The notes: generated from the sequence alone by a model not told the origin. A stretch of 64,000 nucleotides of DNA from Rhodanobacter soli (GCF_040548735.1 NZ_JBEPSD010000001.1:248001-312000), one strand, 5' to 3'; positions 37,196 to 50,092 are shown, counted from the stretch's first letter. Translations and numbers: made by a program.

Positions 37196-39022
37196 ATGTC
37201 CATCGAAAAATTGCGCAACATCGCCATCGTCGCCCACGTCGACCACGGCAAGACCACCCTCGTCGATTGCCTGCTCAAGCAGTCCGGCACGCTCAACGAG
37301 CGCACCGTGCTGGCCGAGCGCGTGATGGACTCGAATGACCAGGAAAAGGAACGCGGCATCACCATCCTGGCCAAGAACACCGCCATCACCTGGCGGGGCA
37401 ACCGCATCAACATCGTCGACACGCCGGGACACGCCGACTTCGGCGGCGAGGTGGAGCGCGTGCTGTCGATGGTCGACTCGGTGCTGATCCTGGTCGACGC
37501 GATGGACGGCCCGATGCCGCAGACCCGCTTCGTGACGCAGAAGGCGTTCGCGATGGGCTTCAAGCCGATCGTGGTGATCAACAAGGTCGACCGCCCGGGC
37601 GCCCGCCCCGAGTGGGTGGTCGAGCAGGTGTGGGATCTGTTCGACCGCCTGGGCGCCACGCCGGAGCAGATGGACTTCCCGATCGTCTACGCCTCGGCGC
37701 TGAACGGCTACGCCGGCCTCAACGACGACGTGCGCGAAGGCGACATGACCCCGCTGTACGAAGCGATCATGCAGCACGTGAGCAAGCCGGACGTGGATCC
37801 GGATGGCCCGTTCCAGATGCGCATCAGCCAGCTCGACTACAACAGCTTCGTCGGCGTGATCGGCATCGGCCGCATCCAGCGCGGCGTCCTGAAGAAGGGC
37901 ATGCCGGTCGCCGTGATCGATCGCCATGGCAAGAAGCGCCAGGGCAAGGTAATGCAGGTGCTGGGCTTTCTCGGCCTGGAGCGGATCGAGCAGGACAGCG
38001 CCGAGGCCGGCGACATCGTCGCGATCTCGGGTATCGCCGACCTGACCATCTCGGACACCGTCTGCGCGCTGGATACGCCCGAGGCGTTGCCCGCGCTGAC
38101 CGTGGACGAGCCGACGATCTCGATGACCTTCCAGGTCAACAACTCGCCGTTCGCCGGCAACAAGGATCTGTCCGGCGGCAAGTTCCTGACCAGCCGCCAG
38201 CTGCGTGAGCGTCTGGATCGCGAGCAGGTGCACAACGTGGCGCTGAAGGTCGAGCAAGGCTCCGACGCCGACAAGTTCCTGGTCTCCGGCCGCGGCGAAC
38301 TGCATCTGTCGGTGCTGATCGAGAACATGCGCCGCGAAGGCTACGAACTGGCCGTATCGCGTCCGGAAGTGATCATCAAGGAGATCGACGGCCAGAAGAT
38401 GGAGCCGATCGAGCAACTGGTGGTCGACGTGGAGGAAGTCCACCAGGGCGCCGTGATGGAAAGGCTCGGCGTGCGCAAGGGCCAGCTGAAGAACATGGAG
38501 TCCGACGGCAAGGGTCGCGTGCGCCTGGATTACGAGATTCCGGCGCGTGGCCTGATCGGCTTCCAGAACCAGTTCAAGACCCTGACCCAGGGCTCGGGCC
38601 TGCTGTTCCACGTGTTCGACCACTACGGTCCGAAGGAAGAAGGCCAGATCGCCAAGCGCCTCAACGGCGTGATGATCGCCAACGCCGGCGGCACCACCCC
38701 CGCGTATTCGCTGGGGCCGCTGCAGGATCGCGGCAAGCTGTTCGCGGCCGAGGGCGACAACGTGTATGAAGGCCAGCTGGTCGGCATCCACGCCAAGGAC
38801 AACGACCTCACCGTCAACGTGATCAAGCCCAAGCCGCTGACCAACATGCGCGCCTCGGGCAAGGACGATGCGATCCAGCTGACCCCGGCGATCAAGTTCT
38901 CGCTGGAGCAGGCGCTGGACTTCATCGACGACGACGAACTGGTCGAGGTCACCCCGAAGGAAATCCGCCTGCGCAAGAAGCACCTCACCGAGAACGACCG
39001 CAAGCGCGCCTCGCGCGGTTGA
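37196..39022 (+). CDS. typA: ribosome-associated translational GTPase TypA/BipA
   Basis: A 608-residue translation-factor GTPase. G1 [16 protein letters not shown]2 in [15 protein letters not shown]3 [17 protein letters not shown]4 [14 protein letters not shown] and G5 [13 protein letters not shown] are all present, followed by domains II, III and V and the TypA-specific C-terminal domain ([40 protein letters not shown]). It binds the 70S ribosome, supports 50S assembly and low-temperature/stress growth. The length equals the usual 600-615. It ends at a terminator hairpin shared with the convergent lysR. Confidence 0.98.
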   Translation: MSIEKLRNIAIVAHVDHGKTTLVDCLLKQSGTLNERTVLAERVMDSNDQEKERGITILAKNTAITWRGNRINIVDTPGHADFGGEVERVLSMVDSVLILVDAMDGPMPQTRFVTQKAFAMGFKPIVVINKVDRPGARPEWVVEQVWDLFDRLGATPEQMDFPIVYASALNGYAGLNDDVREGDMTPLYEAIMQHVSKPDVDPDGPFQMRISQLDYNSFVGVIGIGRIQRGVLKKGMPVAVIDRHGKKRQGKVMQVLGFLGLERIEQDSAEAGDIVAISGIADLTISDTVCALDTPEALPALTVDEPTISMTFQVNNSPFAGNKDLSGGKFLTSRQLRERLDREQVHNVALKVEQGSDADKFLVSGRGELHLSVLIENMRREGYELAVSRPEVIIKEIDGQKMEPIEQLVVDVEEVHQGAVMERLGVRKGQLKNMESDGKGRVRLDYEIPARGLIGFQNQFKTLTQGSGLLFHVFDHYGPKEEGQIAKRLNGVMIANAGGTTPAYSLGPLQDRGKLFAAEGDNVYEGQLVGIHAKDNDLTVNVIKPKPLTNMRASGKDDAIQLTPAIKFSLEQALDFIDDDELVEVTPKEIRLRKKHLTENDRKRASRG

Positions 39023-39046
39023 GTCGTCGCCTCGTGTGATGAAACG

Positions 39047-39070
39047 GAAGGCCGCCGCAAGGCGGCCTTC
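39047..39070. terminator. bidirectional hairpin between typA and lysR
   Basis: Perfect 10-bp stem GAAGGCCGCC/GGCGGCCTTC with a GCAA tetraloop between two convergent genes. T-tracts are weak. Confidence 0.65.
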
Positions 39071-39075
39071 TGCTG

Positions 39076-40026
39076 TCAGGCCGACGCAGCCTTCGCTTTC
39101 GCGCCCATCACGCGCAACCCCGGCCGCTGCCGCGCCAGCTTGCGCAGCAGCTCGGCGAACGCCTGCAGGTCGTCGTGCCAGGGCGAGGCGTCGCGCCAGT
39201 ACAGCGCGATCTCGCGGCCCGATGCCGGCCCTTTCAGCCTGGCCAGCGCGACGTTCGGCATCGATGCCAGCCGCTCGTGCGCCAGCGCGGGCACCAGCGC
39301 GTAGCCGCCGCGCAGGCTGACCAGGGCGGCCAGGCTTTCCAGGCTGACGTCCTGCACGTGGCCGTGCTCGTTACCCTCGCAGTGCAGGCCATCGGCGTGG
39401 CTCTCGGCCATCAGTGTGGCCTCGGCCGGGTCGAGCTGGTCCAGCGCGATGCTGTCCTGGCCGGCCAGCGGATGGTCGGCGCGCAGCATCAGTTCCCATG
39501 GCTCGAAGAACAGCGGGCGCGAGGCGATACCGCTGACCGTCGCTGCCGGCGGCGCCAGCACCGCATCGAGCTCGCCTTCGCTCAAGCGGCGCAACAAGCC
39601 GCGTGGCTTGCCCTCGGAAATGCCCAGCCGCGCGCCCGGGAAATGCTGCGGGAACGGCGCGATCAGGTGCGGCAACAGGTACGGACCCAGCGAAGCCGGC
39701 ACGCCCAGCCGCAGCTCGCCGCCGAAGGCGACTTCGCCGGCACGGGCGACCTGCTGCAAATGTTCGGCCGAAGCCAGCACCGCGTCGATCTGCTGCAGCA
39801 ACCGCTGGCCGCCGGCGGTCGGCACGATCTTCCGGCCGCCACGTTCGAACAGCGGCGCGCCCAATGCCTGCTCGACCTTCTGCACCTGATGCGACAACCC
39901 GGACGGGCTGATGTGCATCGCCCGCGCCGCGCTGTTGAAACTGCCGTGGCGATGCACCGCCTGCACCAGCGCGAGATCGCGCAGCGAGACGGCGGCCAGG
40001 CCCATCGAAATCATCGAATGCTGCAT
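39076..40026 (-). CDS. LysR-family regulator, OxyR-like with a single cysteine
   Basis: A 316-residue LTTR: winged HTH at about 15-75 ([55 protein letters not shown]) and an effector domain of OxyR type with [50 protein letters not shown] and [21 protein letters not shown]216 in [16 protein letters not shown] aligns with the peroxidatic Cys of OxyR, but it is the only cysteine of the whole protein, so no OxyR disulfide can form. Several start codons are possible (40026, 40014, 40005). It is divergent from acnA, 255 bases apart, and may regulate it or sense peroxide in a one-Cys manner. Confidence 0.8.
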   Translation of the reverse strand: MQHSMISMGLAAVSLRDLALVQAVHRHGSFNSAARAMHISPSGLSHQVQKVEQALGAPLFERGGRKIVPTAGGQRLLQQIDAVLASAEHLQQVARAGEVAFGGELRLGVPASLGPYLLPHLIAPFPQHFPGARLGISEGKPRGLLRRLSEGELDAVLAPPAATVSGIASRPLFFEPWELMLRADHPLAGQDSIALDQLDPAEATLMAESHADGLHCEGNEHGHVQDVSLESLAALVSLRGGYALVPALAHERLASMPNVALARLKGPASGREIALYWRDASPWHDDLQAFAELLRKLARQRPGLRVMGAKAKAASA

Positions 40027-40281
40027 GTCATCAAAGGCGTTTGCGTGCGGTGGTCATCGGGCCCATCCTGTGTGGTGAAGTCAGGCCACGAGCGTTGGCG
40101 CAGTGTACCCGCCGGCGCGACCCGGCAGGCGCCCGCAAGCCATGCGCACCGCCCATCACGGCGGCGGACCGGTTCGCGGCCGCGCAGGGTTTGGGCGATA
40201 ATTGCGTTTTTGCCGGGCCGGCGACCTCCCCATCGCCATCGTTCGATCATCCCAGCCGCAGGATCAGCCAGGAGCAGCATC

Positions 40282-43023
<2,742 letters not shown>

Positions 43024-43047
43024 ATTTCGGCGTGACTCCTGCAACGA

Positions 43048-43076
43048 AAAACCGCCCCGGACTCCGGGGCGGTTTT
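43048..43076 (+). terminator. rho-independent terminator of acnA
   Basis: Perfect 13-bp stem AAAACCGCCCCGG/CCGGGGCGGTTTT with an ACT loop. A and T tracts on both sides allow bidirectional use with the convergent lipoprotein gene. Confidence 0.92.
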
Positions 43077-43099
43077 CGGTGAGGGGCTCCAGCGAATCG

Positions 43100-43546
43100 T
43101 TACAGCGAATGTTTCCAGCTGGCCGTGTAGCAGCGCCATTCGCCATCTTCCTTGCGCCACGCGGATTCGACCTGGTACAGGCCCAACTGGTCGGGCAGCA
43201 GGCGGCCGCCGCTGGTCAGCGTGACCGTGAAGGTCGCCACCATCCGTTCGCCACGAGGCTCGATCGATACCGGCCCCATGGTCACGCCGACGTGCTCGCC
43301 GCGCAGCGACAGCAGCCGGATCATGCCGGTCAGTCCACGCCGGTCCAGTTGCCCCGCATTGCCGTCGAAGTCCTCGCTCAGCGGGGCGCCCACATCGCCG
43401 GCCGAACCCGCTTCAGCCGCCTGCGCGATCGACGCGATGGCTGCGCGCACCTGCTCTTCGTCCGGTGTGCGCCGGCAGGCCGACAGCGCCAGCGACAACA
43501 GCGCGAGAGCGATCAACAGGCAGACGGTTTTTCTCGGTGCAATCAT
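43100..43546 (-). CDS. small lipoprotein, NTF2/SnoaL-like fold suspected
   Basis: A 148-residue protein with a lipoprotein signal (CLLIALALLSLALSACRR, lipobox LSAC) and a mature domain of about 120 residues that begins with a helix (EEQVRAAIASIAQAAEAGSA) followed by strands (MVATFTVTLTSGGRLLP, GLYQVESAWRKEDGEWRCY). This helix-then-curved-sheet pattern is like NTF2-type accumulation domains. No catalytic residues stand out. It is convergent with acnA and divergent from fadD. The function is unknown. Confidence 0.7.
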   Translation of the reverse strand: MIAPRKTVCLLIALALLSLALSACRRTPDEEQVRAAIASIAQAAEAGSAGDVGAPLSEDFDGNAGQLDRRGLTGMIRLLSLRGEHVGVTMGPVSIEPRGERMVATFTVTLTSGGRLLPDQLGLYQVESAWRKEDGEWRCYTASWKHSL

Positions 43547-43689
43547 CGACGGAACTCGCTGCAGTGCGGCTTGCCACTATACGCGGGCGTATGCTCCAAT
43601 CCATTGGCACATGGCCCATGATGGATGCTGACGCCATCTGATTCCATCATCTGATCCATCGTCATCGACAAAAAACAGGGAACCAGAGC

Positions 43690-45375
43690 ATGAGCAATGA
43701 ACGTCCCTGGCTGGAGAACTATCCAGCCGGCGTACCCGAACAGATCGACGTCAGTCAGTATGCTTCGGTACCGGCGGTGCTGGAGGAGGCGTTCACCCGC
43801 TTCAGCGACCGCCCGGCGTTTGCCAGTTTCGGCCGCCAGCTCAGCTACGGCCAGATCGATGCGATGAGCCGCCAGTTCGCCGGCTACCTCACCGGCGTGC
43901 TCAAGCTCGGCAAGGGCGATCGCATCGCGATCATGATGCCGAACGTATTGCAGTACCCGATCGCCCTGTTCGGCGCGCTGCGGGCCGGCCTGGTGGTGGT
44001 CAACACCAACCCGATGTACACCGCGCGCGAACTCAAGCACCAGCTCGAAGACGCCGGCGCCCGGGCGATCGTGGTACTGGACAACTTCGCCGGCACCTTG
44101 CAGCACGTGGTGGCCGAGACCCAGGTGCAGCACGTCATCACCACCGGCATCGGCGATCTGCTCGGCTTCCCCAAGGGCCCGCTGATCAACTTCGTGCTGA
44201 AGCACGTGAAGAAGATGGTGCCCGCGCTCGATCTGCCGCAAGCCGTGCGCTTCCGCGACGCGCTGGCGCGCGGCGCGGCGCATCCGTTGCAGCCAGTGAC
44301 GCTGACCCACGACGACATCGCCTTCCTGCAATACACCGGCGGCACCACCGGCGTGGCCAAGGGCGCGATGCTGACCCACGGCAACATGGTGGCGAACATG
44401 CTGCAGGCCGCGGCCTGGATCGGCACCGACCTGGTCAAGCCGGGCGAAGAGGTGATCATCACCGCGCTGCCGCTGTACCACATCTTCTCGCTGACCGCGA
44501 ACGGCCTGGTGTTCATGCGCCTGGGCGGGCTCAACTGGCTGATCACCAACCCGCGCGACATGCCCGGCTTCGTCAAGGAACTGCGCAAGTCTGGCTTCAC
44601 CGCGCTGACCGGCGTCAACACGCTGTTCAACGGCCTGCTCAACACGCCCGGTTTTTCCGAACTGGATTTCTCGAAGCTGCACCTGACCCTGGGCGGCGGC
44701 ATGGCGGTGCAGCGTGCCGTGGCCGAACGCTGGAAGAAGATCACCGGCTGCACCCTGGCCGAAGCCTATGGCCTCACCGAGACCTCGCCGGCGGTGTGCA
44801 TCAACCCGCTCGACCTCAAGGAATACAACGGCTCGATCGGCCTGCCGGTGCCGTCCACCAATGTGGCGATCTGGTCGGAGGACGGCACGCCGCTACCCGT
44901 CGGCGAGGTCGGCGAACTGATGGTGCATGGCCCGCAGGTGATGAAGGGCTACTGGAACCGCCCGGACGAGACCGCCAAGGTGCTCGGCGCCGACGGCTGG
45001 CTGCATACCGGCGACATCGCGAAGATGGACGCGAACGGCTACTTCTACATCGTCGACCGCAAGAAGGACATGATCCTGGTGTCCGGTTTCAACGTGTACC
45101 CGAATGAGGTCGAGGATGCGGTGATGGCACACCCCGGCGTACTCGAGGTGGCGGCGGTCGGCGTGCCCGACGAGCATTCCGGCGAGGTGGTGAAGCTGTT
45201 CGTGGTGCGCAAGGACCCGAACCTCACCGAGGAGGCGCTCAAGCAGTTCTGCCGCGAGAACCTCACCGGCTACAAGCGGCCCAAGCTGATCGAGTTCCGC
45301 GACAGCTTGCCGAAGAGCAACGTGGGCAAGATCCTGCGCCGCGAATTGCGCGACGAGAACAAGCCCGCCGCCTGA
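43690..45375 (+). CDS. fadD: long-chain fatty-acid-CoA ligase
   Basis: A 561-residue ANL-superfamily adenylating enzyme that activates fatty acids for beta-oxidation. It has the ATP/AMP motif [19 protein letters not shown], the FadD signature TEAYG-type motif [20 protein letters not shown], the [18 protein letters not shown] motif and [20 protein letters not shown], and the C-terminal lysine in [13 protein letters not shown]. The N-terminus [20 protein letters not shown] is typical of proteobacterial FadD. The gene is monocistronic and ends at an inverted repeat at 45391-45420. Confidence 0.94.
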   Translation: MSNERPWLENYPAGVPEQIDVSQYASVPAVLEEAFTRFSDRPAFASFGRQLSYGQIDAMSRQFAGYLTGVLKLGKGDRIAIMMPNVLQYPIALFGALRAGLVVVNTNPMYTARELKHQLEDAGARAIVVLDNFAGTLQHVVAETQVQHVITTGIGDLLGFPKGPLINFVLKHVKKMVPALDLPQAVRFRDALARGAAHPLQPVTLTHDDIAFLQYTGGTTGVAKGAMLTHGNMVANMLQAAAWIGTDLVKPGEEVIITALPLYHIFSLTANGLVFMRLGGLNWLITNPRDMPGFVKELRKSGFTALTGVNTLFNGLLNTPGFSELDFSKLHLTLGGGMAVQRAVAERWKKITGCTLAEAYGLTETSPAVCINPLDLKEYNGSIGLPVPSTNVAIWSEDGTPLPVGEVGELMVHGPQVMKGYWNRPDETAKVLGADGWLHTGDIAKMDANGYFYIVDRKKDMILVSGFNVYPNEVEDAVMAHPGVLEVAAVGVPDEHSGEVVKLFVVRKDPNLTEEALKQFCRENLTGYKRPKLIEFRDSLPKSNVGKILRRELRDENKPAA

Positions 45376-45390
45376 GTGCTTCCCGCCAAC

Positions 45391-45420
45391 GGAAACGCCC
45401 GCATGATGCGGGCGTTTTCC
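45391..45420 (+). terminator. rho-independent terminator of fadD
   Basis: Stem GGAAACGCCCGCA with TGCGGGCGTTTTCC (one bulge) and a TGA loop, with TTTT on the 3' arm. It is placed between convergent fadD and the PilZ gene. Confidence 0.85.
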
Positions 45421-45432
45421 TGTGGGCGATGG

Positions 45433-45855
45433 TCAGTCCTTCCAGTATTCCAGGATGTCGGCATAACCGCCCAGCAAGTTCCACAGCGGCACCTGCTTGT
45501 CCTCGGGAATGCGGCTGTACGAAAAACCGATGTGATGATCGGAGATGCGCGCCACCACGGCCTCGAGGTGGATATGCAGGTTGTTCCCGAAGATCATGTC
45601 GAGCACCCAGCTCTGCCCGACATGTCCCGACCAGCCCAACGGGCGGCGCAGCAGCGCGCCGGTAGCCGAGATATCCACCAGCTCGGTCGGATGCGACTCG
45701 CCGTTGCTGCTCATCAGCACCGTCGTCTCGATCTGCATGCGCGCCGGACGCAACTGCTCCGGTCCACTGCCATCCTGCCCGTTTTTGTCGATCGCCATCG
45801 GTTCCACCACCTGTTTTGCGCTTGCGCCCGGCAAGAGCGCTGTGTTCAACGTCAT
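45433..45855 (-). CDS. PilZ-domain protein (candidate c-di-GMP binder)
   Basis: About 140 residues with one PilZ domain from about residue 40. The D/NxSxxG element is present as LVDISATGALLRRP, after an Arg-containing stretch RPARMQIETTVLMSS that replaces the usual RxxxR, so c-di-GMP binding may be weakened. The end shows the family ISDHHIGFSYSRIPEDKQ segment. Three starts are possible (45876, 45855, 45798); 45855 is a compromise. It is probably a small c-di-GMP effector for motility or surface traits; no partner lies nearby. Confidence 0.72.
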   Translation of the reverse strand: MTLNTALLPGASAKQVVEPMAIDKNGQDGSGPEQLRPARMQIETTVLMSSNGESHPTELVDISATGALLRRPLGWSGHVGQSWVLDMIFGNNLHIHLEAVVARISDHHIGFSYSRIPEDKQVPLWNLLGGYADILEYWKD

Positions 45856-46686
45856 CCTGAAATCTTTCTGCCGCATCCTTCGCTGACAACGCCGTTGCGC
45901 CGCGTCGGTCGGGATTGTCAATCGCTTCCAAGCAATCGTCATGCCATCCCGCCCAGCCGCCTCATCGGGTGGCGCTGCCATCGCACCCGACCGCATGGGG
46001 ATCCGGGTTCGGCCGGAGTCCGCACCACGCTCGCGCCCTCAGGACATCGTCCATCACTGCGTCCATGGTCGACGAACGCGACGCTGACGCCGGCCCGGCT
46101 CATTTCGACACATTAGGTCACATGCCGCCCTTTCCGTACCGGACGCATCGATTTCTTCGGGCACAATCCGCGTATTGTGCCCGTCGAGAATACCGGCGCG
46201 AAACAGGCAGGCGCACCGGATCGTCACCGCCGCCAACCGCGGAAGCATCGGTTGGCCCGCGCTGGACTTGGTGCCGGCTAACCGCTACTCTTGACCCACG
46301 CGTGGCTCCATGGAAAATGTTTGCCGAGCACTTCCGGCACCCTTGGCGTCCATTCGATCGCTCTCGAACCGACCAGTGAACAGCCGGTGGCGTCGTTTCC
46401 CGCCCTCCCTGGCTTGGCGTCGTTGCCGTGGCTGACAACCCGCAGTGGCGCGCGATGGTCGCTGGCGACCTGCCTGACCGAACCACCACCGAGTGGCTTC
46501 GTCATGCCCGTCGTGATGATGGCGTCCGCCGCGCCTCGAACAAGTGTGAAGAACGCAGTACCCCGGGAATGCCGCCTCACCGCCGTGTTCCGAGTACGGA
46601 CATCCCATGCCGTGTCGGCTTGTGAATGACTCCGATCATGTTGAACGCACTGCCAGCCGCTGAAGACGGCCCCATGACATGTATTG
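45856..46686. other. 831-bp region without a convincing gene
   Basis: Between the PilZ gene and scpA no ORF shows family similarity, a ribosome site or the codon bias of the neighbours; base composition is more even than in flanking genes. Short overlapping ORFs occur on both strands (about 46054-46694). One plus-strand frame (46379-46625, WLRHARRDDGVRRASNKC) is the most protein-like and could be a gene remnant. A 10-bp palindrome lies at 46158-46183. The scpA promoter must lie at the right end. It may be decayed DNA or contain an unrecognised RNA. Confidence 0.45.
46158..46183. promoter_or_regulatory. 10-bp perfect palindrome, operator or hairpin
   Basis: CGGGCACAAT and ATTGTGCCCG are separated by CCGCGT. 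There is no flanking T-tract and no gene end nearby, so a protein-binding site or the stem of an unrecognised RNA is more likely than a terminator. Confidence 0.4.
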
Positions 46687-47619
46687 ATGAGCACTGAGCC
46701 CGTCGAGCCACAGAGCCTGGTTACCGCACCGCAGGACGCGTTTGCGTCGGTACCTCAACAGCAGGAAATGCCGCTGGCCATCGTGCGCGGTCAGCCGATG
46801 CTGCAGATGCCGCAGGATCTGTACATCCCGCCGGACGCGCTCGAGGTCATCCTGGAATCGTTCGAGGGTCCGTTGGACCTGCTGCTGTACCTGATCCGCC
46901 GGCAGAACCTGGACATCCTGGATATCCCGGTCGCCGAGATCACCCGGCAGTACATGACCTACATCGAGTTGATGCGGGACGTGATGCGGCTGGAGCTGGC
47001 CGCCGAATACCTGCTGATGGCCGCGATCCTGGCCGAGATCAAGTCGCGGTTGCTGCTGCCGCGCCCCCCGGTCGAGGAAGGGCTGGAAGAGGATCCCCGT
47101 GCCGAACTGGTACGGCGCTTGCAGGAGTACGAGCGGTTCAAGCGTGCCGCCGAGGACATCGAGGCCATGCCCCGGCTGGAGCGCGACAGCGTGGTGGTGC
47201 ATGCCGACGTGGGCGAACGCAACGTGATCAAGTTGCCGCCGCCGCTGGAGCTGACCGAGCTGCTGCTGGCACTGAAGGACGTGATGCACCGGGCCGAACT
47301 GTTCGGGCATCACGCAATCAAGCGCGAGGCGCTCAGCGTGCGCCAGCGCATGGGCGAACTGCTGAGCCGGCTCGACGACAGCAGCTTCCACCGCTTCGAG
47401 AGCCTGTTCGACATCAGCGAAGGCCGCCTCGGCATCGTGGTGACGTTCCTGGCGATGCTGGAGCTGGCCAAGGAAATGCTGATCGAGATCGTCCAGGAAG
47501 AGCCATTGGCGCCGATATACGTAAAAGCGAAGGTGAGCCACGCCGAGGAACTCGTCGACGCACCGGCGGACGACGCACAAGCGGGCGAATCGGCACTGAT
47601 CGAATCGTCCGGCGAATGA
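46687..47619 (+). CDS. scpA: segregation and condensation protein A (kleisin)
   Basis: A 310-residue kleisin subunit of the Smc-ScpAB condensin. The N-terminal signature EVILESFEGPLDLLLYLIRR and NLDILDIPVAEITRQYMTYI is diagnostic, followed by MAAILAEIKSRLLLPRP and the C-terminal winged-helix segment GRLGIVVTFLAMLELAKEML. An N-terminal extension of about 55 residues precedes the core. The start at 46687 (MSTEPVEPQ) follows a TTG one codon upstream. It is operonic with scpB, 50 bases downstream. An SMC gene is not in the window. Confidence 0.95.
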   Translation: MSTEPVEPQSLVTAPQDAFASVPQQQEMPLAIVRGQPMLQMPQDLYIPPDALEVILESFEGPLDLLLYLIRRQNLDILDIPVAEITRQYMTYIELMRDVMRLELAAEYLLMAAILAEIKSRLLLPRPPVEEGLEEDPRAELVRRLQEYERFKRAAEDIEAMPRLERDSVVVHADVGERNVIKLPPPLELTELLLALKDVMHRAELFGHHAIKREALSVRQRMGELLSRLDDSSFHRFESLFDISEGRLGIVVTFLAMLELAKEMLIEIVQEEPLAPIYVKAKVSHAEELVDAPADDAQAGESALIESSGE

Positions 47620-47669
47620 ACGACATCCACTGAGCGGTACCGATCAAACCGGCATCCGAACCCAAGGTT

Positions 47670-48533
47670 ATGCAGATCGAGCAACTCAAACCCATCATCG
47701 AGGCCGCCCTGCTGGCCTCCACCCAGCCGATGACCGTGCAGCAGCTGGGCGAGCTGTTCGGCGAGGCCGACGACGTCAATCGCGAGCAGATCGCCAAGGC
47801 GCTCGAGGCGCTGGCCGGGGACTGCAGCGGCCGCGGCATCGAGCTGAAGGAAGTGGCTTCCGGCTTCCGTTACCAGGTGCGTCAGGACGTGCACCCGTGG
47901 ATCTCGCGGATGTGGACCGAGCGGCCCAGCCGTTATTCGCGCGCGCTGCTGGAAACGCTGGCGCTGATCGCCTACCGCCAGCCGATCACCCGCCCCGAGA
48001 TCGAGCAGATCCGTGGCGTGGTGGTGTCCTCCAACATCATCAAGACGATGGAGGAGCGCGAATGGATCCGCGTCGTCGGCTACCGCGACGTACCCGGCAA
48101 GCCGGCGCTGTTCGGCACCACCCGCGCCTTTCTCGACTACTTCAACCTGAAATCGCTGGACCAGCTGCCGCCGCTGTCGGAAATCCGCGACATGGAAGAC
48201 CCGCAGATGCGCTTCGAGCCGGATCCCCTGCCCGCCCGCATCGTGCGCGACCTGTCGATCGACCCGGACGCGGACGCAGCAGCCGAACTGGAACACGAAG
48301 CCGACAGCAGCGATACCGATACCGAACACCACGCATCCGCGGACACCGCAGATGCTGACGACACCACGGCCGACGCCGACGCGCCAGCCGCTTCATCCGA
48401 GTCCGACGAACCCGGCTCCGACACGAGCCCATCCGTCGATCACCCGATTGCCACTGCCGACGAGGCAGCGAACCCCGCCGCGGACGTCGAACCCGACACC
48501 GCCGAGCAAGATCCCGAGGAGTACCGCGCATGA
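47670..48533 (+). CDS. scpB: segregation and condensation protein B with acidic tail
   Basis: A 287-residue protein whose first about 190 residues are ScpB: two winged-helix domains with QIEQLKPIIEAALLASTQPM, SRYSRALLETLALIAYRQPI, TRPEIEQIRGVVVSSNIIKT and GYRDVPGKPALFGTTRAFLD. It binds the ScpA kleisin in the condensin complex. Residues about 200-287 are a low-complexity Asp/Glu/Ala/Thr/Ser-rich tail of the kind common in proteobacterial ScpB but long here. The stop overlaps the rluB start (ATGA at 48530-48533), showing translational coupling. Confidence 0.95.
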   Translation: MQIEQLKPIIEAALLASTQPMTVQQLGELFGEADDVNREQIAKALEALAGDCSGRGIELKEVASGFRYQVRQDVHPWISRMWTERPSRYSRALLETLALIAYRQPITRPEIEQIRGVVVSSNIIKTMEEREWIRVVGYRDVPGKPALFGTTRAFLDYFNLKSLDQLPPLSEIRDMEDPQMRFEPDPLPARIVRDLSIDPDADAAAELEHEADSSDTDTEHHASADTADADDTTADADAPAASSESDEPGSDTSPSVDHPIATADEAANPAADVEPDTAEQDPEEYRA

Positions 48534-50059
48534 ATGCGCCGCAAAAATCCGTTTTATCCCTGAAGCGCGAACCGCGTGCCGACAGCGACGCCCCCGCCCT
48601 GGAAGAGCGCCTGCACAAGGTGCTGGCCAACGCCGGCCTCGGCTCGCGCCGCATGCTCGAGCAGCGCATCCAGTCCGGTGAAGTCGAACTGAATGGCGCA
48701 CCCGCCGAAATCGGCATGAGCGTGAAGGCCGGCGACCGCGTGGTCATGGACGGCAAGCAGTTCGTCGTCGCCACCGACAGCCGCGACGACACCGAAGTGC
48801 TGGTCTACCACAAGCCCGAGGGCGTGCTGACCACTCGCGACGACCCGGAAGGCCGCCCCACCGTGTTCGAACAGCTGCCGCGCCTGAAAGGCGCGCGCTG
48901 GGTCGCCGTGGGCCGGCTCGACATCAACACCACCGGCCTGCTGCTGCTGACCACCGACGGCGAACTGGCCAACGCGCTGATGCACCCGAAGAGCGGCCTG
49001 GAGCGCGAATACCTGTGCCGCGTGCATGGCGAAGTGCCAGACGAGATCATCGAACGGCTGAAGGCCGGTGTGGAGCTGGAAGACGGCCCCGCCCGCTTCG
49101 ACGAGATCGCCGTGATCAGCCGCGGCGGCAGCCATAGCTGGTTCCGCGTGGTGATCCGCGAAGGCCGCAACCGCGAAGTGCGCCGCCTGTGGGACTCGCA
49201 GGGCTTCCTAGTCAGCCGCCTCAAGCGCATCCGCTACGGCAAGATCGAGCTGCCGCGCAACCTGCGCCGCGGCGAATGCGAAGCGCTCGACGCGGAAAGC
49301 GTCAAGCAACTGCGCCAGACCACCGGCCTCGGCGTGCCGCAACCGGTGCTGACGCTGAGCCCGGTGCTGCACCAGCGTCGCGCCAATCGCAGCGTCACCG
49401 AATACCGCCCCGAGCGCGGCAGCAGCACCGCCTGGACCGGCGGCCAGGACGAGGCGCGCGAACTGCGCGCCTACGACCGCATCCGCGAAGAACCCACTCG
49501 CGGCCGCAAGCCGCCGCGTCGCGACGGCAAGGAAGTCAACGGCAACCTGGCCCGCCCCGAACGTGGCGCAGCGGCAGGCAGGTCCGGCGGCAAGGGTCGG
49601 CGCGTGGCACCAGGCCAGGAGCTGCCATCGGTGCGCACGTGGTTCGCCGGTGAAAGTCGCGACGGCAGCAGTCGTCCCGGCGCACCGCGCGGCAACGCCG
49701 GTGGCGCGGCCGGCAACCGTCGTCCGGCGGGCGGCAAGCCGTTCGGCGCACGCAGTGGCGGCGGCGAAGGCCGTCCTGCCGGCAGTCCGTACAGCGGCTT
49801 TGCTGGCGAGTCGCGTGGCCCCGGCCTGGGCGGCAACCGTGCACCGGGCAATCGTGGCGCTCGCCCACAGGGCCAGGCCCAGGGTAATCGCGCACATGGC
49901 AACCCGGCGCGGCCGCAGGGTCAGGGCCAGAGTGGCAATCGCCCCGGCGGCCGACCGCAGGGCCAGGGCGGCAACCGCCCGCAAGGCGGCGCCCGTCATG
50001 GCGGCCCGGCCGGCGGCCGGCCGCCGGGCCGCGGCGGCAACCGTTCGGGCAATCGCTGA
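48530..50059 (+). CDS. rluB: 23S rRNA pseudouridine(2605) synthase with Gly/Arg/Gln-rich tail
   Basis: A 509-residue enzyme. The S4 domain (about 30-90, RLHKVLANAGLGSRRMLEQR) is followed by the pseudouridine synthase domain with catalytic Asp in VAVGRLDINTTGLLLLTTDG, YLCRVHGEVPDEIIERLKAG, FRVVIREGRNREVRRLWDSQ and SRLKRIRYGKIELPRNLRRG, all typical of RluB acting on U2605 of 23S rRNA. The family core ends near residue 285; the remaining about 220 residues are Gly/Arg/Gln/Asn-rich low complexity with repeated PQGQ, GNRP and GGRP units, about 200 residues longer than E. coli RluB. Scp-rlu linkage is conserved in many bacteria. Confidence 0.94.
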   Translation: MNAPQKSVLSLKREPRADSDAPALEERLHKVLANAGLGSRRMLEQRIQSGEVELNGAPAEIGMSVKAGDRVVMDGKQFVVATDSRDDTEVLVYHKPEGVLTTRDDPEGRPTVFEQLPRLKGARWVAVGRLDINTTGLLLLTTDGELANALMHPKSGLEREYLCRVHGEVPDEIIERLKAGVELEDGPARFDEIAVISRGGSHSWFRVVIREGRNREVRRLWDSQGFLVSRLKRIRYGKIELPRNLRRGECEALDAESVKQLRQTTGLGVPQPVLTLSPVLHQRRANRSVTEYRPERGSSTAWTGGQDEARELRAYDRIREEPTRGRKPPRRDGKEVNGNLARPERGAAAGRSGGKGRRVAPGQELPSVRTWFAGESRDGSSRPGAPRGNAGGAAGNRRPAGGKPFGARSGGGEGRPAGSPYSGFAGESRGPGLGGNRAPGNRGARPQGQAQGNRAHGNPARPQGQGQSGNRPGGRPQGQGGNRPQGGARHGGPAGGRPPGRGGNRSGNR

Positions 50060-50092
50060 GCCCCGGCCTGACCATTGGAGAGTGACGGAACG

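Noticed and set aside
46054-46694. Several 60-138-codon ORFs in the gap before scpA
   Set aside because: They overlap on both strands, lack ribosome sites and show no family character; only mentioned as a possible remnant.
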